Of a DNA stretch of 64,000 bases, positions 1 to 10,600 are shown in pieces. The stretch is from Parerythrobacter lutipelagi (lineage in GTDB: Bacteria > Pseudomonadota > Alphaproteobacteria > Sphingomonadales > Sphingomonadaceae). The stretch is taken from the NCBI RefSeq assembly GCF_005434975.1, contig NZ_SKCJ01000001.1:434001-498000 (forward strand), given 5' to 3'. Under the pieces are notes generated by a model that worked only from the letters and a program-made list of their open reading frames with translations, had not been told where the DNA came from and searched no databases. Positions within the stretch are counted from its first letter, which is position 1; each line of letters begins with the position of its first letter. Position numbers and translations under genes: made by a program.

Positions 1-1
1 G

Positions 2-634
2 ACCGGCGATCCACGCGAAGAATGGCTTCACCGTCAGGCGGGACTTGCAGAATTGAGACCGCTTCATGACTGGGATGCTGTATTGCCCCCTGCCATCGCT
101 CTGCTGCATGAGTTGCATGACAATTCTCCGCTACCGCTGGGCCAGTCCCTGCGTGGAGGCAGCCAGACGCGCGGATTGTTGTTCGATCGTATCGAGCCGG
201 AACTCGCCGCTCTGCGTGATGCAATTGTTGCGACCGTGGAAGCGCACCGCTCAAACCTGCCGCCGCAGGATGTTACGCACCCATTGCTGCGGCACCGTGA
301 TGCAGCATGGCAAATCAACGGCTCTTGGTCGGTACGCCTGTCGGGCGGCGGCGACTACCACACGTCGCACATCCACCCGCAGGGCGTGATATCCTCGGCC
401 CTATATTGCGAATTGCCCGGCCAGCGGGGCGACGATCCACAGGCAGGATGGCTCGAGTTGGGCCGTCCACCACCCGACTTGCGTCTGGACCTGCCGCCGA
501 TCCGCACAATCGAACCCATAGTAGGGCATCTCGCTCTCTTCCCTTCCACGCTATATCACGGCACCCGTCCGTTTGCCGAAGACCGCCGGATGACAGTGGC
601 GTTCGACGTGACACTCAGGCCAGAGGCGAATTGA
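2..634 (+). CDS. 2OG-Fe(II) oxygenase family protein, C-terminal part (5' end outside window)
   Basis: The reading frame is open from base 2, so the gene starts upstream of the window; the TTG at 53 need not be the start. The visible part ends in a jelly-roll dioxygenase-like segment: a first iron-ligand region HTSHIHPQG, then GHLALFPSTLYHGTRPF with the distal His, and an Arg (RRMTVAFDV) in the place that binds the 2-oxoglutarate carboxylate. This matches the putative 2OG-Fe(II) oxygenase family often found at the C-terminus of TPR proteins; whether TPRs lie upstream cannot be seen. The stop codon overlaps the start of the methyltransferase gene (TTGATGA), so the two are probably co-translated. 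Substrate unknown. Confidence 0.7.
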   Translation, partial: TGDPREEWLHRQAGLAELRPLHDWDAVLPPAIALLHELHDNSPLPLGQSLRGGSQTRGLLFDRIEPELAALRDAIVATVEAHRSNLPPQDVTHPLLRHRDAAWQINGSWSVRLSGGGDYHTSHIHPQGVISSALYCELPGQRGDDPQAGWLELGRPPPDLRLDLPPIRTIEPIVGHLALFPSTLYHGTRPFAEDRRMTVAFDVTLRPEAN

Positions 635-1545
635 TGAACAAAGACCATTCAGCAGCCTGGGGTGATTTCTGGGCCGACAATGCGGAGAGCGGCGGTGGCG
701 GCTGTCTGCCTTCGGCCTGGCAAGGCATTGATGGCGCACAACAAGCCGCTTGGCGCAAATTCGCTCAAGACCTTCCGCGCAAGACACGCCTGCTCGATAT
801 CGCGACGGGTGATGGCCGAGTGATGGGCTGGCTGCTTAAAAGCCGCAAGGACCTCAAACCGGTCGGTTGCGATCTGGCGGCGACGCTACCCTCGCCTCCG
901 TCCGGAACCAAGGTCCGCGGCGGCGTGGCGATGGAAGAGTTACCGTATCAAGATGACGCATTCGGTGCCGTGACGAGCCAGTTCGGTTTTGAATATGGCC
1001 AGACGGGCGCGGCAGCGGCGGAGATTGCCCGGATCCTCAAACCCGGAGGTGTCGTCGGATTGATGACGCACCGGATCGATGGCCCGATCCTGGCGCACAA
1101 TCTCGCCCGCCGGGAACAGATCAATTGGGTGTTTGAACAGGAAGGCCTGATGGAACTGGCGAAGCGGAGCCTAGCCTTGCGGGCAGGCGGCCTTGCCACG
1201 ATTCCGTCGAAGATTCTTCAGGCCCCTCAGATTGGTGCCGGGAAGTTCGGGCGCGGCTCAGCGGCGTGGGAGATTTCCGAAGCGATCCTGCAATCGCTGC
1301 AGTTTGGCAAGCGGGACCGACCGCAAAACGTGGCACGGTTGCTTGATACCATCAGGGCCAAAGCGCAGAACGAGCTTGGCCGGATCGCCTCGCTTGAGGC
1401 CGCCTGCCAGACGACCGGCAATGCCGAGCGTTTTCTGGCGGATGTATCATCTGCCGGGCTTCGGCAGTTGTCGGTTGAGCCGCTTGCAGAGCGTTCAGGG
1501 AACGCCGCCTTTGCGGACTTCCGCTTGTTGCAACACGCGGCCTGA
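634..1545 (+). CDS. class I SAM-dependent methyltransferase
   Basis: A 303-residue protein with a Rossmann-type SAM-binding loop (LLDIATGDGRV, residues 53-63), an acidic residue at the end of the next strand (VGCDLA) and the post-II strand region ILKPGGVVGLM, as in type-11-like methyltransferases. The open frame extends upstream to about 307, but the ATG at 634 overlaps the stop of the preceding oxygenase gene and lies behind CAGAGGCG, so it is preferred. The remaining C-terminal part is not recognised. Substrate unknown; overlap with a 2OG oxygenase suggests the two modify the same molecule, which is inference only. Confidence 0.8.
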   Translation: MNKDHSAAWGDFWADNAESGGGGCLPSAWQGIDGAQQAAWRKFAQDLPRKTRLLDIATGDGRVMGWLLKSRKDLKPVGCDLAATLPSPPSGTKVRGGVAMEELPYQDDAFGAVTSQFGFEYGQTGAAAAEIARILKPGGVVGLMTHRIDGPILAHNLARREQINWVFEQEGLMELAKRSLALRAGGLATIPSKILQAPQIGAGKFGRGSAAWEISEAILQSLQFGKRDRPQNVARLLDTIRAKAQNELGRIASLEAACQTTGNAERFLADVSSAGLRQLSVEPLAERSGNAAFADFRLLQHAA

Positions 1546-1619
1546 GCAAACCTTCGATGCACGGGGCGCTTGAGGCACCCGCTTGTTCGCTCCCGCCATG
1601 AAGATGGGGCTCCATAGAG

Positions 1620-1659
1620 AAAGGGCGACGGATCCGAAGATCCGCCGCCCTTTCCTTTT
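1620..1659. terminator. bidirectional intrinsic terminator
   Basis: Fifteen-base arms at 1620-1634 and 1639-1653 pair with one mismatch around a CGAA loop; T residues follow on the plus side (1656-1659) and A residues precede on the other. It lies between the convergent methyltransferase and TonB-receptor genes and could serve both. Confidence 0.8.
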
Positions 1660-1682
1660 AGCTGCTTTGCAGCGGTTGCGTC

Positions 1683-4595
1683 TTAGAACTTGACGCTGAC
1701 CGATGCGAAGAAGTCACGGCCAAGCACGTCGTAAGTGCTTGGGTAGGTGTTGGCCTGCTCTTGGTTATCACCAATAAGCGTTCCGTTGTTGGTGCTCGAG
1801 ACCTGGATGCCATTAAACGTTGGCGTCTGCGGCAGTGTGTCGAACAGGTTGTTGACACCGAATGCCACGGTCAAGTTCTCGCTCGCTTCGAACGAGAAAG
1901 TCAGATCGAGCAGGTCGTATGCCGGAATACGCTCGACACCATTGAAGGCTGCAAAGTCGATCGTATCTTCGTCATCGTCGATACCGGACAGGTGACGCCA
2001 GCGGAACGACGTGGTCAGCGGACCATCCACGAAGGTCGCACGTGCCGTCCACTTGAACGACGGGGTCGGTTCGCCACAGTTGAAGCCGAACTGGCCGGCA
2101 CATTCCACGATGGTTGCACCAGGGAAAGCTTCAAAGTCGGAGCTTTCAGTCCAGGTACCGAGGAACGACAGGTTGAAGTCCTGCTCACCCGTGTCGGTCA
2201 GGACCGAGAACGGGATCGTGGTCGTGTAGTTGACCTGAAGGTCGACGCCCGAAACTGCCAATGTCGCAACGTTCTGACCGCCGAGAACCGGCGGGTTTGC
2301 GGTGGTGATAGCACCACCTGCGTTACGGATCGCACCGTTAGCGAAGAACGGAGCACAGACAGTCGCATTCGGATCCTGGATCTGGTTGAAACACAGGTCG
2401 AAGGTCTGCTGCAGCGAGATCGTCGAGATCGCATCTTCGATTTCAATGTCGAAGTAGTCAGCCGTAATCGTCAGACCAGGAATGAAGGTCGGTTCGAGAA
2501 CCAGGCCAACAGTCCAGCTGTTCGAAGTTTCTTCCTGGAGACCAGGGTTACCACCGAACAGAGCCGGGATCTGCGCGTTCAGCTGAATGCCCGGGGTACC
2601 GACTACACCGGCGGGAACGCCGTTTGCGATACACAGGTCACGCAGTGCGCCCGCATTGCCAGCAGCTGGAGTCGAGCAAGGATCGGTTGCGCCCGGGAAA
2701 CCAATCGACTGGCCACCGAAGAGCTCACCCACGTTCGGCGCACGAACAGCGCGCTGATACTGGCCACGCAAAGTGACGTCTGGGATCGGAGCAAATTCGA
2801 TACCGCCCGAGTAGGTCCACACACCGCCGACAGCTGCAAGCGAGTAATCCGAGTAACGAGCAGCGCCCGTCAGTTCGAGACGCTCGACGCCCGAATCCGG
2901 TCCGAGGATCGGAATGTTGAGCTCAGCGAAGATTTCCTTGACGTCGTAGGTACCTTCGGTCGGGTTACCGGCGTTGAAGCCGATCACGTCGCCGGAGGAC
3001 AATGCGGTGTCAGGAATGAACTGCGAAGCGACCTTGCGGTACTCAGCACCAACGGCGAAGCCGATGTCATCAGCGCCAAAGCCGAGGTTGCCGAGCTGAC
3101 CATAAAGATAGCCCTGCGCGAGTTCGAGGGTCGAAACGTCGCCGTTCTGCGCCCGGATCGAGATCTGCTGAACCATGGCAGGCGTGAGCGTACCAGGGCC
3201 GAAGATGTTGATCGCAGGTGCCGTCCCGTCGAGACCAGCCTGGAAGGCCGAACGCGAAATGTTACCTTCTTGGACGTTGGCGTTACGCGTACGGGCATAC
3301 ATGTAGTATGCGTCATAGTTCAGCCAGTCGGTGATGCCACCGCGAACGCCGCCGAGAACACGGAAAGCGTTGCGCTCGTCGAGGCTATTACGCGAACCGG
3401 TTTCAATTGTACGACGCTGAAGGAACAACACTGTGTTGCCGGGATTACCGTCGGTCTCGGTTGCATCAAGCTGCTGCAGCTGGGCGAAGTCGCCCGGCGT
3501 CAGGAAGGGCTGGATGGTCGCAAGATTGACAGTGAACGAGCCGGTGACCGGAGTCGCGGCGAGTTCCTGAGCAACGCGGTTATTCACAAACGAGACTTCG
3601 GTGTAGAATTCGTGCCCGTCGGTGAATTCGTAGTCTGCGTAGCCGCCAATCAGGTAACGTTCCTGCGGGATCTGCAGGTAGTTGACCGGAGCGTAGTTGT
3701 AAGTGTCACCGGTACGGGTACGGAAATCACCTGGCGTGTTGTCGAACACCACAGCGCGGTTGGCTGCGAAGTCCGTACCAGTGCGATTGCCGTCGCCGAA
3801 GTAACGGATGACGCCGTTCGGCAAGGTCGAAGAACCGAACTGCTGCTGCGTTACGCCGAAGCTTTCGCCACCAAGTGCGAAATTCGAGAATGCGCGGTCG
3901 CCCTGGAATACCGACGAACGGTTGTAGTATTCAGCGAAGACAGTCGCGCTACCGCGGCCATCGTCGAACGAAGTGCCGATGGCACCATGGAGTTCATAAC
4001 GGTCGCCATCGCCACGCTCGGTGAGCGAGTACTGGCCGCCGAGTTCGACGCCGTCGACGTCCTTCAGCTTGAAGTTGACAACGCCCGAAAGGGCATCCGA
4101 ACCGTAAACAGCCGAAGCACCACCGGTCACAACGTCGACAGAGTCGAGCAGGAACGACGGGATCGTGTTAAGATCGACGATCTGTGCGGTATCGTAGAAC
4201 ATCCAGCGGCGGCCGTTGACCAGCACCATGGTGCGGGTCGAGCCAAGACCACGCAGGTTCAGCGTGGCGGTACCGGTGCCCGGATTGTTCGAGTTTGACG
4301 TGAAACCCGGAACAACCTGCGGCAGCTGGTTGACAACGTTTTCAACGTTGACGGTGCCGGACAGTTCGAATTCTTCCGCACCAACAACAGCAATCGGTGC
4401 TGCGGTGTCGACATTTGCGCGACGCTGAATACGCGAACCGGTGACAACGATGAAATCGTCGTCAGCGGACGAAGCCGTGGTTTCGGCCTCTTCCTGCGCA
4501 TAAACCGGCGTGGCAATCATGGCACCAGCCATGAAAGTGCCCGCGAGCAGCGTAGCCTTGCTAAAACGGTTGGACATTCCAATCCCCTTTTTCAT
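1683..4595 (-). CDS. TonB-dependent outer-membrane receptor
   Basis: About 970 residues. N-terminal signal peptide (positively charged start, hydrophobic core, cleavage near TPVYAQ), a short acidic linker, then a plug domain with IVVTGSRI, LNLRGLGS, VLVNGRR and GASAVYGSDALSGVVNF, and a long 22-strand-type barrel ending in the aromatic SVSVKF. This is the standard layout of sphingomonad TonB-dependent receptors that take up peptides, glycans or siderophores through ExbBD-TonB energy. Two starts have AAGGGG six bases upstream: ATG at 4595 (used here) and ATG at 4577; the frame stays open to 4646. Divergent from the small exported protein gene at 4808. Substrate not deducible. Confidence 0.9.
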   Translation of the reverse strand: MKKGIGMSNRFSKATLLAGTFMAGAMIATPVYAQEEAETTASSADDDFIVVTGSRIQRRANVDTAAPIAVVGAEEFELSGTVNVENVVNQLPQVVPGFTSNSNNPGTGTATLNLRGLGSTRTMVLVNGRRWMFYDTAQIVDLNTIPSFLLDSVDVVTGGASAVYGSDALSGVVNFKLKDVDGVELGGQYSLTERGDGDRYELHGAIGTSFDDGRGSATVFAEYYNRSSVFQGDRAFSNFALGGESFGVTQQQFGSSTLPNGVIRYFGDGNRTGTDFAANRAVVFDNTPGDFRTRTGDTYNYAPVNYLQIPQERYLIGGYADYEFTDGHEFYTEVSFVNNRVAQELAATPVTGSFTVNLATIQPFLTPGDFAQLQQLDATETDGNPGNTVLFLQRRTIETGSRNSLDERNAFRVLGGVRGGITDWLNYDAYYMYARTRNANVQEGNISRSAFQAGLDGTAPAINIFGPGTLTPAMVQQISIRAQNGDVSTLELAQGYLYGQLGNLGFGADDIGFAVGAEYRKVASQFIPDTALSSGDVIGFNAGNPTEGTYDVKEIFAELNIPILGPDSGVERLELTGAARYSDYSLAAVGGVWTYSGGIEFAPIPDVTLRGQYQRAVRAPNVGELFGGQSIGFPGATDPCSTPAAGNAGALRDLCIANGVPAGVVGTPGIQLNAQIPALFGGNPGLQEETSNSWTVGLVLEPTFIPGLTITADYFDIEIEDAISTISLQQTFDLCFNQIQDPNATVCAPFFANGAIRNAGGAITTANPPVLGGQNVATLAVSGVDLQVNYTTTIPFSVLTDTGEQDFNLSFLGTWTESSDFEAFPGATIVECAGQFGFNCGEPTPSFKWTARATFVDGPLTTSFRWRHLSGIDDDEDTIDFAAFNGVERIPAYDLLDLTFSFEASENLTVAFGVNNLFDTLPQTPTFNGIQVSSTNNGTLIGDNQEQANTYPSTYDVLGRDFFASVSVKF

Positions 4596-4807
4596 ACGCG
4601 CCCCCTTGGCGCGCATAGTGATAAGTACGAATATCGGGCATAGCACCCGAATGCTCGGCGTTTAGGCCAATGCGCTGCCGTTCCGCAATCGCAGAGGTCG
4701 TTACATCTGAGGGAAAAGTCTGTGTGTGTCTTTAGAGTGACAGTTGGCGTAGACCTCGGAATGTGCCAGCAAAGCCGCAGAATTCTGCCATTTCAGAGGA
4801 GTAACGC

Positions 4808-5350
4808 GTGACCCATTGCAAATTGATCGGGTTCCTGGCGTTCGGGCTGTCTGCAGTCGCCATGTCGTCAACAACTTTGGCACAAGAAAGCGGAGCCGGA
4901 GAGACGGGGGACAACTACATGGAGAACCTGCAGGCGTGCCAGGCCGTCCAGGCCGACACGGAGAGGCTCCGCTGCTATGACAACGCTGTGGCGCGTGTGG
5001 TCACCGCATCCGAAGCTGGTGAAGTTCGGCTGGTCGATCGGGGCGATGTCGACAAAACACGGCGGCGCCTGTTCGGTTTTTCGCTGCCCGATCTTGGTAT
5101 TTTTGGCAGCGGCGATGAAGGCGAACTCGAACTGCTCGAATCCAAGGTCACCCGGGTTATTTCGATCAATCGAAACAAAATCACCTTTGAAATCGAAGAA
5201 GGCAGTGTCTGGTATATTTCGGACGCCCCGTCGCGCGTCATCCGGCGGTTGGAGCCAGGGGCGTCGGTCGCCTTCAAGAAAGCCGCCCTGGGCAGCTATT
5301 TCATCCGGGTCGAAGGCATGACCGGGGTCAAGGGCAAGCGTGTCGATTAG
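4808..5350 (+). CDS. conserved exported protein of unknown function
   Basis: A 180-residue protein starting at GTG with AGAGGAG six bases upstream. It has an N-terminal signal peptide (hydrophobic stretch GFLAFGLSAVAMSS, cleavage near TLAQES). The mature part contains a Cys pair around ACQAVQADTERLRCYD, a motif common in small periplasmic proteins of Sphingomonadales (often followed by a beta-rich domain), then a basic/acidic strand-rich region. I do not recognise an enzyme. It lies between a TonB receptor (divergent) and an S9 peptidase (convergent), so an envelope role is plausible but not shown. Confidence 0.75.
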   Translation: MTHCKLIGFLAFGLSAVAMSSTTLAQESGAGETGDNYMENLQACQAVQADTERLRCYDNAVARVVTASEAGEVRLVDRGDVDKTRRRLFGFSLPDLGIFGSGDEGELELLESKVTRVISINRNKITFEIEEGSVWYISDAPSRVIRRLEPGASVAFKKAALGSYFIRVEGMTGVKGKRVD

Positions 5351-5400
5351 CGTTTGACCGGGCCCATGCGGCCCGGGCGCTCAGCGCCGTTGCTGATATT

Positions 5401-5438
5401 AAAAAGCCCGCGCAACTCTCTGGTTGCGCGGGCTTTTT
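5401..5438. terminator. bidirectional intrinsic terminator
   Basis: A perfect 16-bp stem, arms 5401-5416 and 5423-5438, with loop TCTCTG. The arms begin with A5 and end with T5, so it works in both directions between the convergent exported-protein gene and the S9 peptidase gene. Confidence 0.92.
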
Positions 5439-5461
5439 GCGTTTCAAGTATGGCCTGTGAC

Positions 5462-7570
5462 TTATAGACCGCCCGGCCCGCAATCGTTCTTCAAGAAGTC
5501 CAGCATCTCGGTGTAGAGTTGCTCCTGATGGTTGTACATCAGCGTCGAGTAGAAGTGGTCTGCGCCCTTCAGTTTCACGAACCGGTGATTTGGCCGATAA
5601 TTCGCTTGCTGGAATGCCGAGTTGCCCCCGGCCTCCGAAGCAGCACCACTATTTGATGCGCGAGTCGGGTCGTCACGCTCGTCACCGATGTAGACATAGG
5701 CGTCCATCTTGCCGGCTTTTTCCATCGCGGACTTGAAATCGTCGAGATGGTAGATTTCCACCCGGCGATCGACATCGCCGTGGACCATCATTACCGGAAT
5801 GTTGGTTTTTGCCACATCTTCAACCGGATTGATGCCGATCATGCCGCGCCGCTGCGCCCAATCATCGATCGCCTTCGGCGAATAGGGACTGCGACGCTCG
5901 CGATAGCTCTTGGCCGGATCAGCCACTGCCGCGCCTGCGATCACGCACTGATACATCTGCTCTTCACGCTGCGATGCAACCAGAGCGGCATAACCGCCAT
6001 AAGACCAGCCGAACATCGCAACGCGATTGGGATCGACGATACCTTGGTCAATCAAATACTGCGCGCCGTCGTCCTTGTCGTCCTGCATCTTGCCGCCGTG
6101 TTCGCCATAGGCAGAGTCGAACAATTCCTGGCCCCAGCCAACCGACATGCGGTACTGCGGCTGCAGGACCATGTAGCCCCGGTTAGCGAGAAACTGGCCC
6201 CACTCGTCATAGCCGATGACTTCGTTGACGTGCGGCCCACCGTGCGGGAGGACGATCAGCGGGAATGGACCCTCGCCTTTGGGCTTGGTCACATAACCGG
6301 CGATCATCTTGCCATCACGCGCTGTGTAGCGGATGAATTCGACATCCGACAGCTGTTCAGGCTTCACCAGAGGATTGCGGCTGCCAAGCTTGGCCATCTT
6401 GCCGTCCATCACCATCCAGTAGGAGCCCGGATCACGCGGGCCGCTGTTGTAAACTACCATTGTCTTTCCGTCGCGCGAGCGACTGGTGATGGCAATTGCA
6501 TGCGCATTCGGAATCTGCGCCTCCAATGCTTCGTGGAGCGCTTTCTCTTCCGCATCGAACCATACGCGCTCACGTTTCGCCCACGGATAACGCGCCGCAA
6601 CGAGTGTGTCGTTCCCCGGGACTGAATGGAACTGGGTCCACATGATGTCGGCGTTGTCGGTCGCCGCCAACTTCTTGCCGAATTGGCCGGTTTCGAAGTT
6701 GAATTCCCACAAAGCAGCTTTGTCTTCACCGCGGTTGTCGATGATATAGCCGATGGTGGGGTTCTGCGGATCGAAGCCCTTGATCCCCATGAAGCCGCTC
6801 AGGACACGATAGAGATTCTCGTGCTTGTCGTAATCATAGGTCTGGTCGAGCTGCTTCCATGAGCCGTCACCTGGCGCACGGTAGAAATACTGAAGTTCAT
6901 TCGAACCGCGTTCCACCGAGCTGGTCCACCGCGGATTGCCTTCGTTGTCGAAAACGGCCTGCGGGTATTTCTCACTGCCTTTCAGGACAAGTTCCCGACT
7001 GCCCTTGGTGAGATCGAACCTGTAATACGAGCGAGGACGGAAGGCGGCAAAAGGATCGACACCACTGAAATCGGCGACGGCATTGCCGCTTTCGATCAAG
7101 ATATGGTTTGGTTCTTTCGGGAGCCTGTTCGTCAAGCTGAAATTGCCGGGAAGATCGGCAAATTTGTTGCTCTTCAGATTGTAGGAAAACGCCTTGTAGT
7201 CACGCGTATCGTCTTCCGGGCCTCTGACCTTGGAGCGCTTCTGCTGCCAGGCAGTCCCGAAAATGTGAGTGTCACTGACCCACTGGACGGAGATAATTTC
7301 CATCGGATCGGCGTTGAGCGTGCGAAAAGGCTTGGACATATCGTCCGTTTTGTAGATCTGAAGAAGATACTCGCCCTTCTTGCTGCCAAGTACGTGGACA
7401 AGGACATGCTTACCGTCAGGGGAGACTTCCACGGCATTTACAACATCACGAAGCGCCCAGTCCTCGATCGGGACTACGGAAGCGTCAGCGGATTGCGCCA
7501 TGGAAGGAACGGCTGCAGCGGTCATGATGCCGGCAGACGCGGCTAGAAGAAGGGGTTTGAGCATTTTCAT
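5462..7570 (-). CDS. exported S9 family serine peptidase (prolyl oligopeptidase / acylaminoacyl-peptidase type)
   Basis: About 702 residues counted from ATG 7570. A signal peptide (MLKPLLLAASAGIMTAAA, cleavage after SMAQ) points to the periplasm. The N-terminal two thirds have the beta-propeller character of S9 enzymes; the C-terminal alpha/beta hydrolase domain carries the triad: Ser523 in GWSYGGY, Asp601 in HGDVDRRV and His672 in GADHF. S9 enzymes of this kind trim short or N-blocked peptides. The frame is open to 7609, but the signal peptide fits best from 7570 or 7564; no strong ribosome site decides. It sits between two TonB receptor genes, which fits a role in degrading imported peptides. 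Confidence 0.9.
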   Translation of the reverse strand: MKMLKPLLLAASAGIMTAAAVPSMAQSADASVVPIEDWALRDVVNAVEVSPDGKHVLVHVLGSKKGEYLLQIYKTDDMSKPFRTLNADPMEIISVQWVSDTHIFGTAWQQKRSKVRGPEDDTRDYKAFSYNLKSNKFADLPGNFSLTNRLPKEPNHILIESGNAVADFSGVDPFAAFRPRSYYRFDLTKGSRELVLKGSEKYPQAVFDNEGNPRWTSSVERGSNELQYFYRAPGDGSWKQLDQTYDYDKHENLYRVLSGFMGIKGFDPQNPTIGYIIDNRGEDKAALWEFNFETGQFGKKLAATDNADIMWTQFHSVPGNDTLVAARYPWAKRERVWFDAEEKALHEALEAQIPNAHAIAITSRSRDGKTMVVYNSGPRDPGSYWMVMDGKMAKLGSRNPLVKPEQLSDVEFIRYTARDGKMIAGYVTKPKGEGPFPLIVLPHGGPHVNEVIGYDEWGQFLANRGYMVLQPQYRMSVGWGQELFDSAYGEHGGKMQDDKDDGAQYLIDQGIVDPNRVAMFGWSYGGYAALVASQREEQMYQCVIAGAAVADPAKSYRERRSPYSPKAIDDWAQRRGMIGINPVEDVAKTNIPVMMVHGDVDRRVEIYHLDDFKSAMEKAGKMDAYVYIGDERDDPTRASNSGAASEAGGNSAFQQANYRPNHRFVKLKGADHFYSTLMYNHQEQLYTEMLDFLKNDCGPGGL

Positions 7571-7610
7571 AAAGCGACTCTCGGAAGTTTGCGATCTTGT
7601 CGGAACCATA

Positions 7611-7650
7611 AACGAAGAAGCGGCCCCATGCCAATGTCATGGAGCCGCTT
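7611..7650 (-). terminator. intrinsic terminator of the second TonB receptor gene
   Basis: Arms 7618-7629 and 7639-7650 pair over 12 bases with one mismatch. Read on the minus strand the stem follows the receptor stop codon by 33 bases and is followed by a pyrimidine-rich CTTCTTCGTTT. Confidence 0.6.
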
Positions 7651-7683
7651 CCTTTAGCCTGCGATTAACAAGCTGTATTCAGA

Positions 7684-10600
7684 TTAGAATTCGACGCTGA
7701 CACGTGCGAAGAACTCACGGCCGTTGTAGTCATAACCAGCACCCAGCACTGTGTTCGAGATATCAGTGATACCCGAAGCGAAGGGGCTGACCTGCGGCGG
7801 AGCCGTGTCGAAGATGTTGCTGACGCCGAGCAGGATGTCGAAGCGATCGGCACGGTAACGGATCGACGCGGTGTGCAGGAACTGCTCATCGGCGAAACCG
7901 ATCGGGCGACAGAAAACGCCATCGCCAGGGACAATACCGTCCTGGACACCGTTTGCATCGCGAGAACCGCCACCCAGACAGGTGCTTCCGGTCTGGCCAA
8001 TGAACTCGCCCGCTTCGTTGTACCCGAACACATCCGAGAACTCATCGATAAGGTCGGGGTCCTGATCAAACCCGCCAACATAGCGGATGTTGTAAGACAG
8101 ACGGAACTTGTCGATGTCGGCAGTCAGTGTTGCACGGCCGGTCCATTCCTGCAGACCGACTTCGCCGGCATCGTCGTCGAATGTCTGGTCACCATTGTCG
8201 TTGATGAACAGCGAACTACGTTCGATCAGATGGTTGGCGCGAACGCTCAGGCCGAGGTCGACCAGAGTTCCGAAAGCCATCACTTCTTTGTCCAGACGGG
8301 CATTGAAGTCCATGCCGCGAACGCTTTCTTCGTTCAGGTTGATAAACCCGGCGAAGATGTCCGATACCAGGCGCGTTCCGGTCGGCGAAATCGTGATCCG
8401 ATCACAGAAGGTGCTCCGCTGACCATCTTCGCGTGTATAGCAGTCATTCACGATGAACTGCGGGTTCGGCGAGATGATCGAGTCCTTCAGCTTGATGTCG
8501 TAATAGTTGGCGCCAAGAGCAAAATCCCATCCGTCTCCGAAGGTTTCTTCGAAGGCGAAGCCTGCTGTGATCGAACGCGAGGTTTCCGGATCGATGTCCA
8601 GCGCACCACCACGTGCAATCTCGACACTGCTGGTCTGAGTCGGCGCGAGCGCGTTACCAGTTGTCGGGTCAATCTGCAGACCGGCAGTGGTCGGATCGCG
8701 GCCTTCACGGATACAGGCGTCGAGGATGCGCTGGTCACGTGTATCATTCGTCGGATCGTACGTGCCGGTGGTTGCATCGAACGCATTGTCCGGAACAGCG
8801 CAAGGATCGAACAGGGTGTTGAACCCTGTTTGCGAACCGAGGAAGTTCTCACGCAGGTTCGGTGCGCGGAACGACGTACCGTAGCTGAACTTGAACAGCA
8901 GCGGTTCGACCGGACGCCAGCCAGCCTTGATCGAGTAGGTGAAGTTGGTTCCGTAGAACTCTTCATCCGTAACACGGCCCGAGAGGTTGAGGTTCAGCTC
9001 TTCCACCCAAGGCTTGCCTGCCTGAAGCGGAATATCGATTTCGGCGAAGGCTTCCTTGATTTCCTTGGAACCAACCGCGCCGCTGTCAGCGAAGAAGCCG
9101 AAGAACAGACCGTTCGAAGCAACGTCGCTGGCGATCGAGTTGATTTCGTCACGGCGATACTCGACACCGACCACGGCACCGACCGGGCCCGCAGGCAGGT
9201 CGAACAGGTCACCCGTAGCGTAAGCGTTCCAGACTATCTGCTCGTAAGTCGTGTCGAACGAACGGTCACCGAAAACGTAGTCGCGTTCGGCCTGCGTGGC
9301 GAAGTCACCCTGCGCCGAGTTGAGCACGCTCGGTGCGAACAGGTTCACCGGAACACAGCCTTGCGTCAGATCGGCCAGTGCTGCGCCTGGATTGGCAAGC
9401 GCCGAGGCGTCGCACGGCGTAATGGCCGGAAGGCCTCCGGTTACCCGCGCGATGAACGAGTTACCGATTGTCACGCCCGAGTTGTAGTCGTCGGCAATGC
9501 CATCGCCATTGTTGTCGACAACGCCATCGCCGTCAAAGTCCATCGTCGGGTCAATTCCGAGCGCAAAGGCAAGCTTGTCTTCACGAATACCGCGAACGTT
9601 TGAACGTCCATCGGCATAGGAGTAAACTAGCGCGGTTTCGAACGACCAGCTCGGTGAGATAAAGGGCAGGTCGCCCTTGATGCCGAACACACCGCGATAC
9701 TGCTCTTGCGTCACGTCGGTGTTGTTCCGGTCACCTTCGATCGCGAAGACCGGGCGTGCCGAGATCGGACCAAAACCGGTGATGGCGCCGAAGTTGGTGT
9801 CCGAACGACAATCCACACCGCTAACTGCGGTATTACACGGGTTGAACTGGTTATTGTCCGGTACATACGGGAAAATCTGAGCGAAGAATTCGTTTTCGCC
9901 GAAGATTTCCGCGCGGGTGTACATGGCTTCGAAGAACGGCGTGATGTTTGCCGCGCCGGGGAAGGTGTACTCACCATAGGCAAGGATATTGTAACGCTTT
10001 TGCTGGCTCAGGAACGTCTGCTCGGGGTTCGCCCCGTTCAGGTTGTAGTCGTTCAAGAAGTCGAGATCGCGAACACCGTCTCCATCAGCATCGATCGGTC
10101 CACCGAAGAACGATTCGCTGAACCCCGGAATGCCCGAGTTACCAACCTGACCATTGTAGGTGCGCTCATCGAAGTACACCGAACCGACATTCGTGAATGG
10201 AACAATAATCCGGCCGTTGAAGCCTTGCTGGATGCACTCACTGGTCGACGTCGTGATCAGACCGTTCGAGTCGGCAAGCGCATTGGCCTGCTGGTCAATC
10301 GTCAGACGACGAACTTCACCGGTGTTGGTGATGTCGAGGTTGGTCGTACAACCGCGGAAGAAGTCGCGATCGCTGAGGCGGATGCTGTCACGATAATCGT
10401 ATTCAGCACCGATGCCGAAGAAACCGCGGTCGGTGTTGAAACCCCAAGCGCCGCCGACGGTGTAGTCATCGCCGCCGCCGTTTGGATTGAGGTTGCCGAA
10501 TGCAGTGAGCTCAAGGCCGTCGAAATCCTTACGGAGGATGACGTTGCCGACACCGGCAACAGCGTCCGAACCATAAACCGACGAAGCACCGTCGAGCAGC

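Noticed and set aside
307-633. Upstream extension of the methyltransferase frame
   Set aside because: Runs through the oxygenase gene in another frame; the ATG at 634 overlapping the previous stop is the better start.
1761-4298. 845-residue open frame on the plus strand
   Set aside because: It lies entirely antisense to the TonB receptor; sequence is low-complexity and has no motifs. A by-product of codon bias in the high-GC receptor gene.
7873-9603. 576-residue open frame on the plus strand
   Set aside because: Antisense to the second TonB receptor; no recognisable features or ribosome site.
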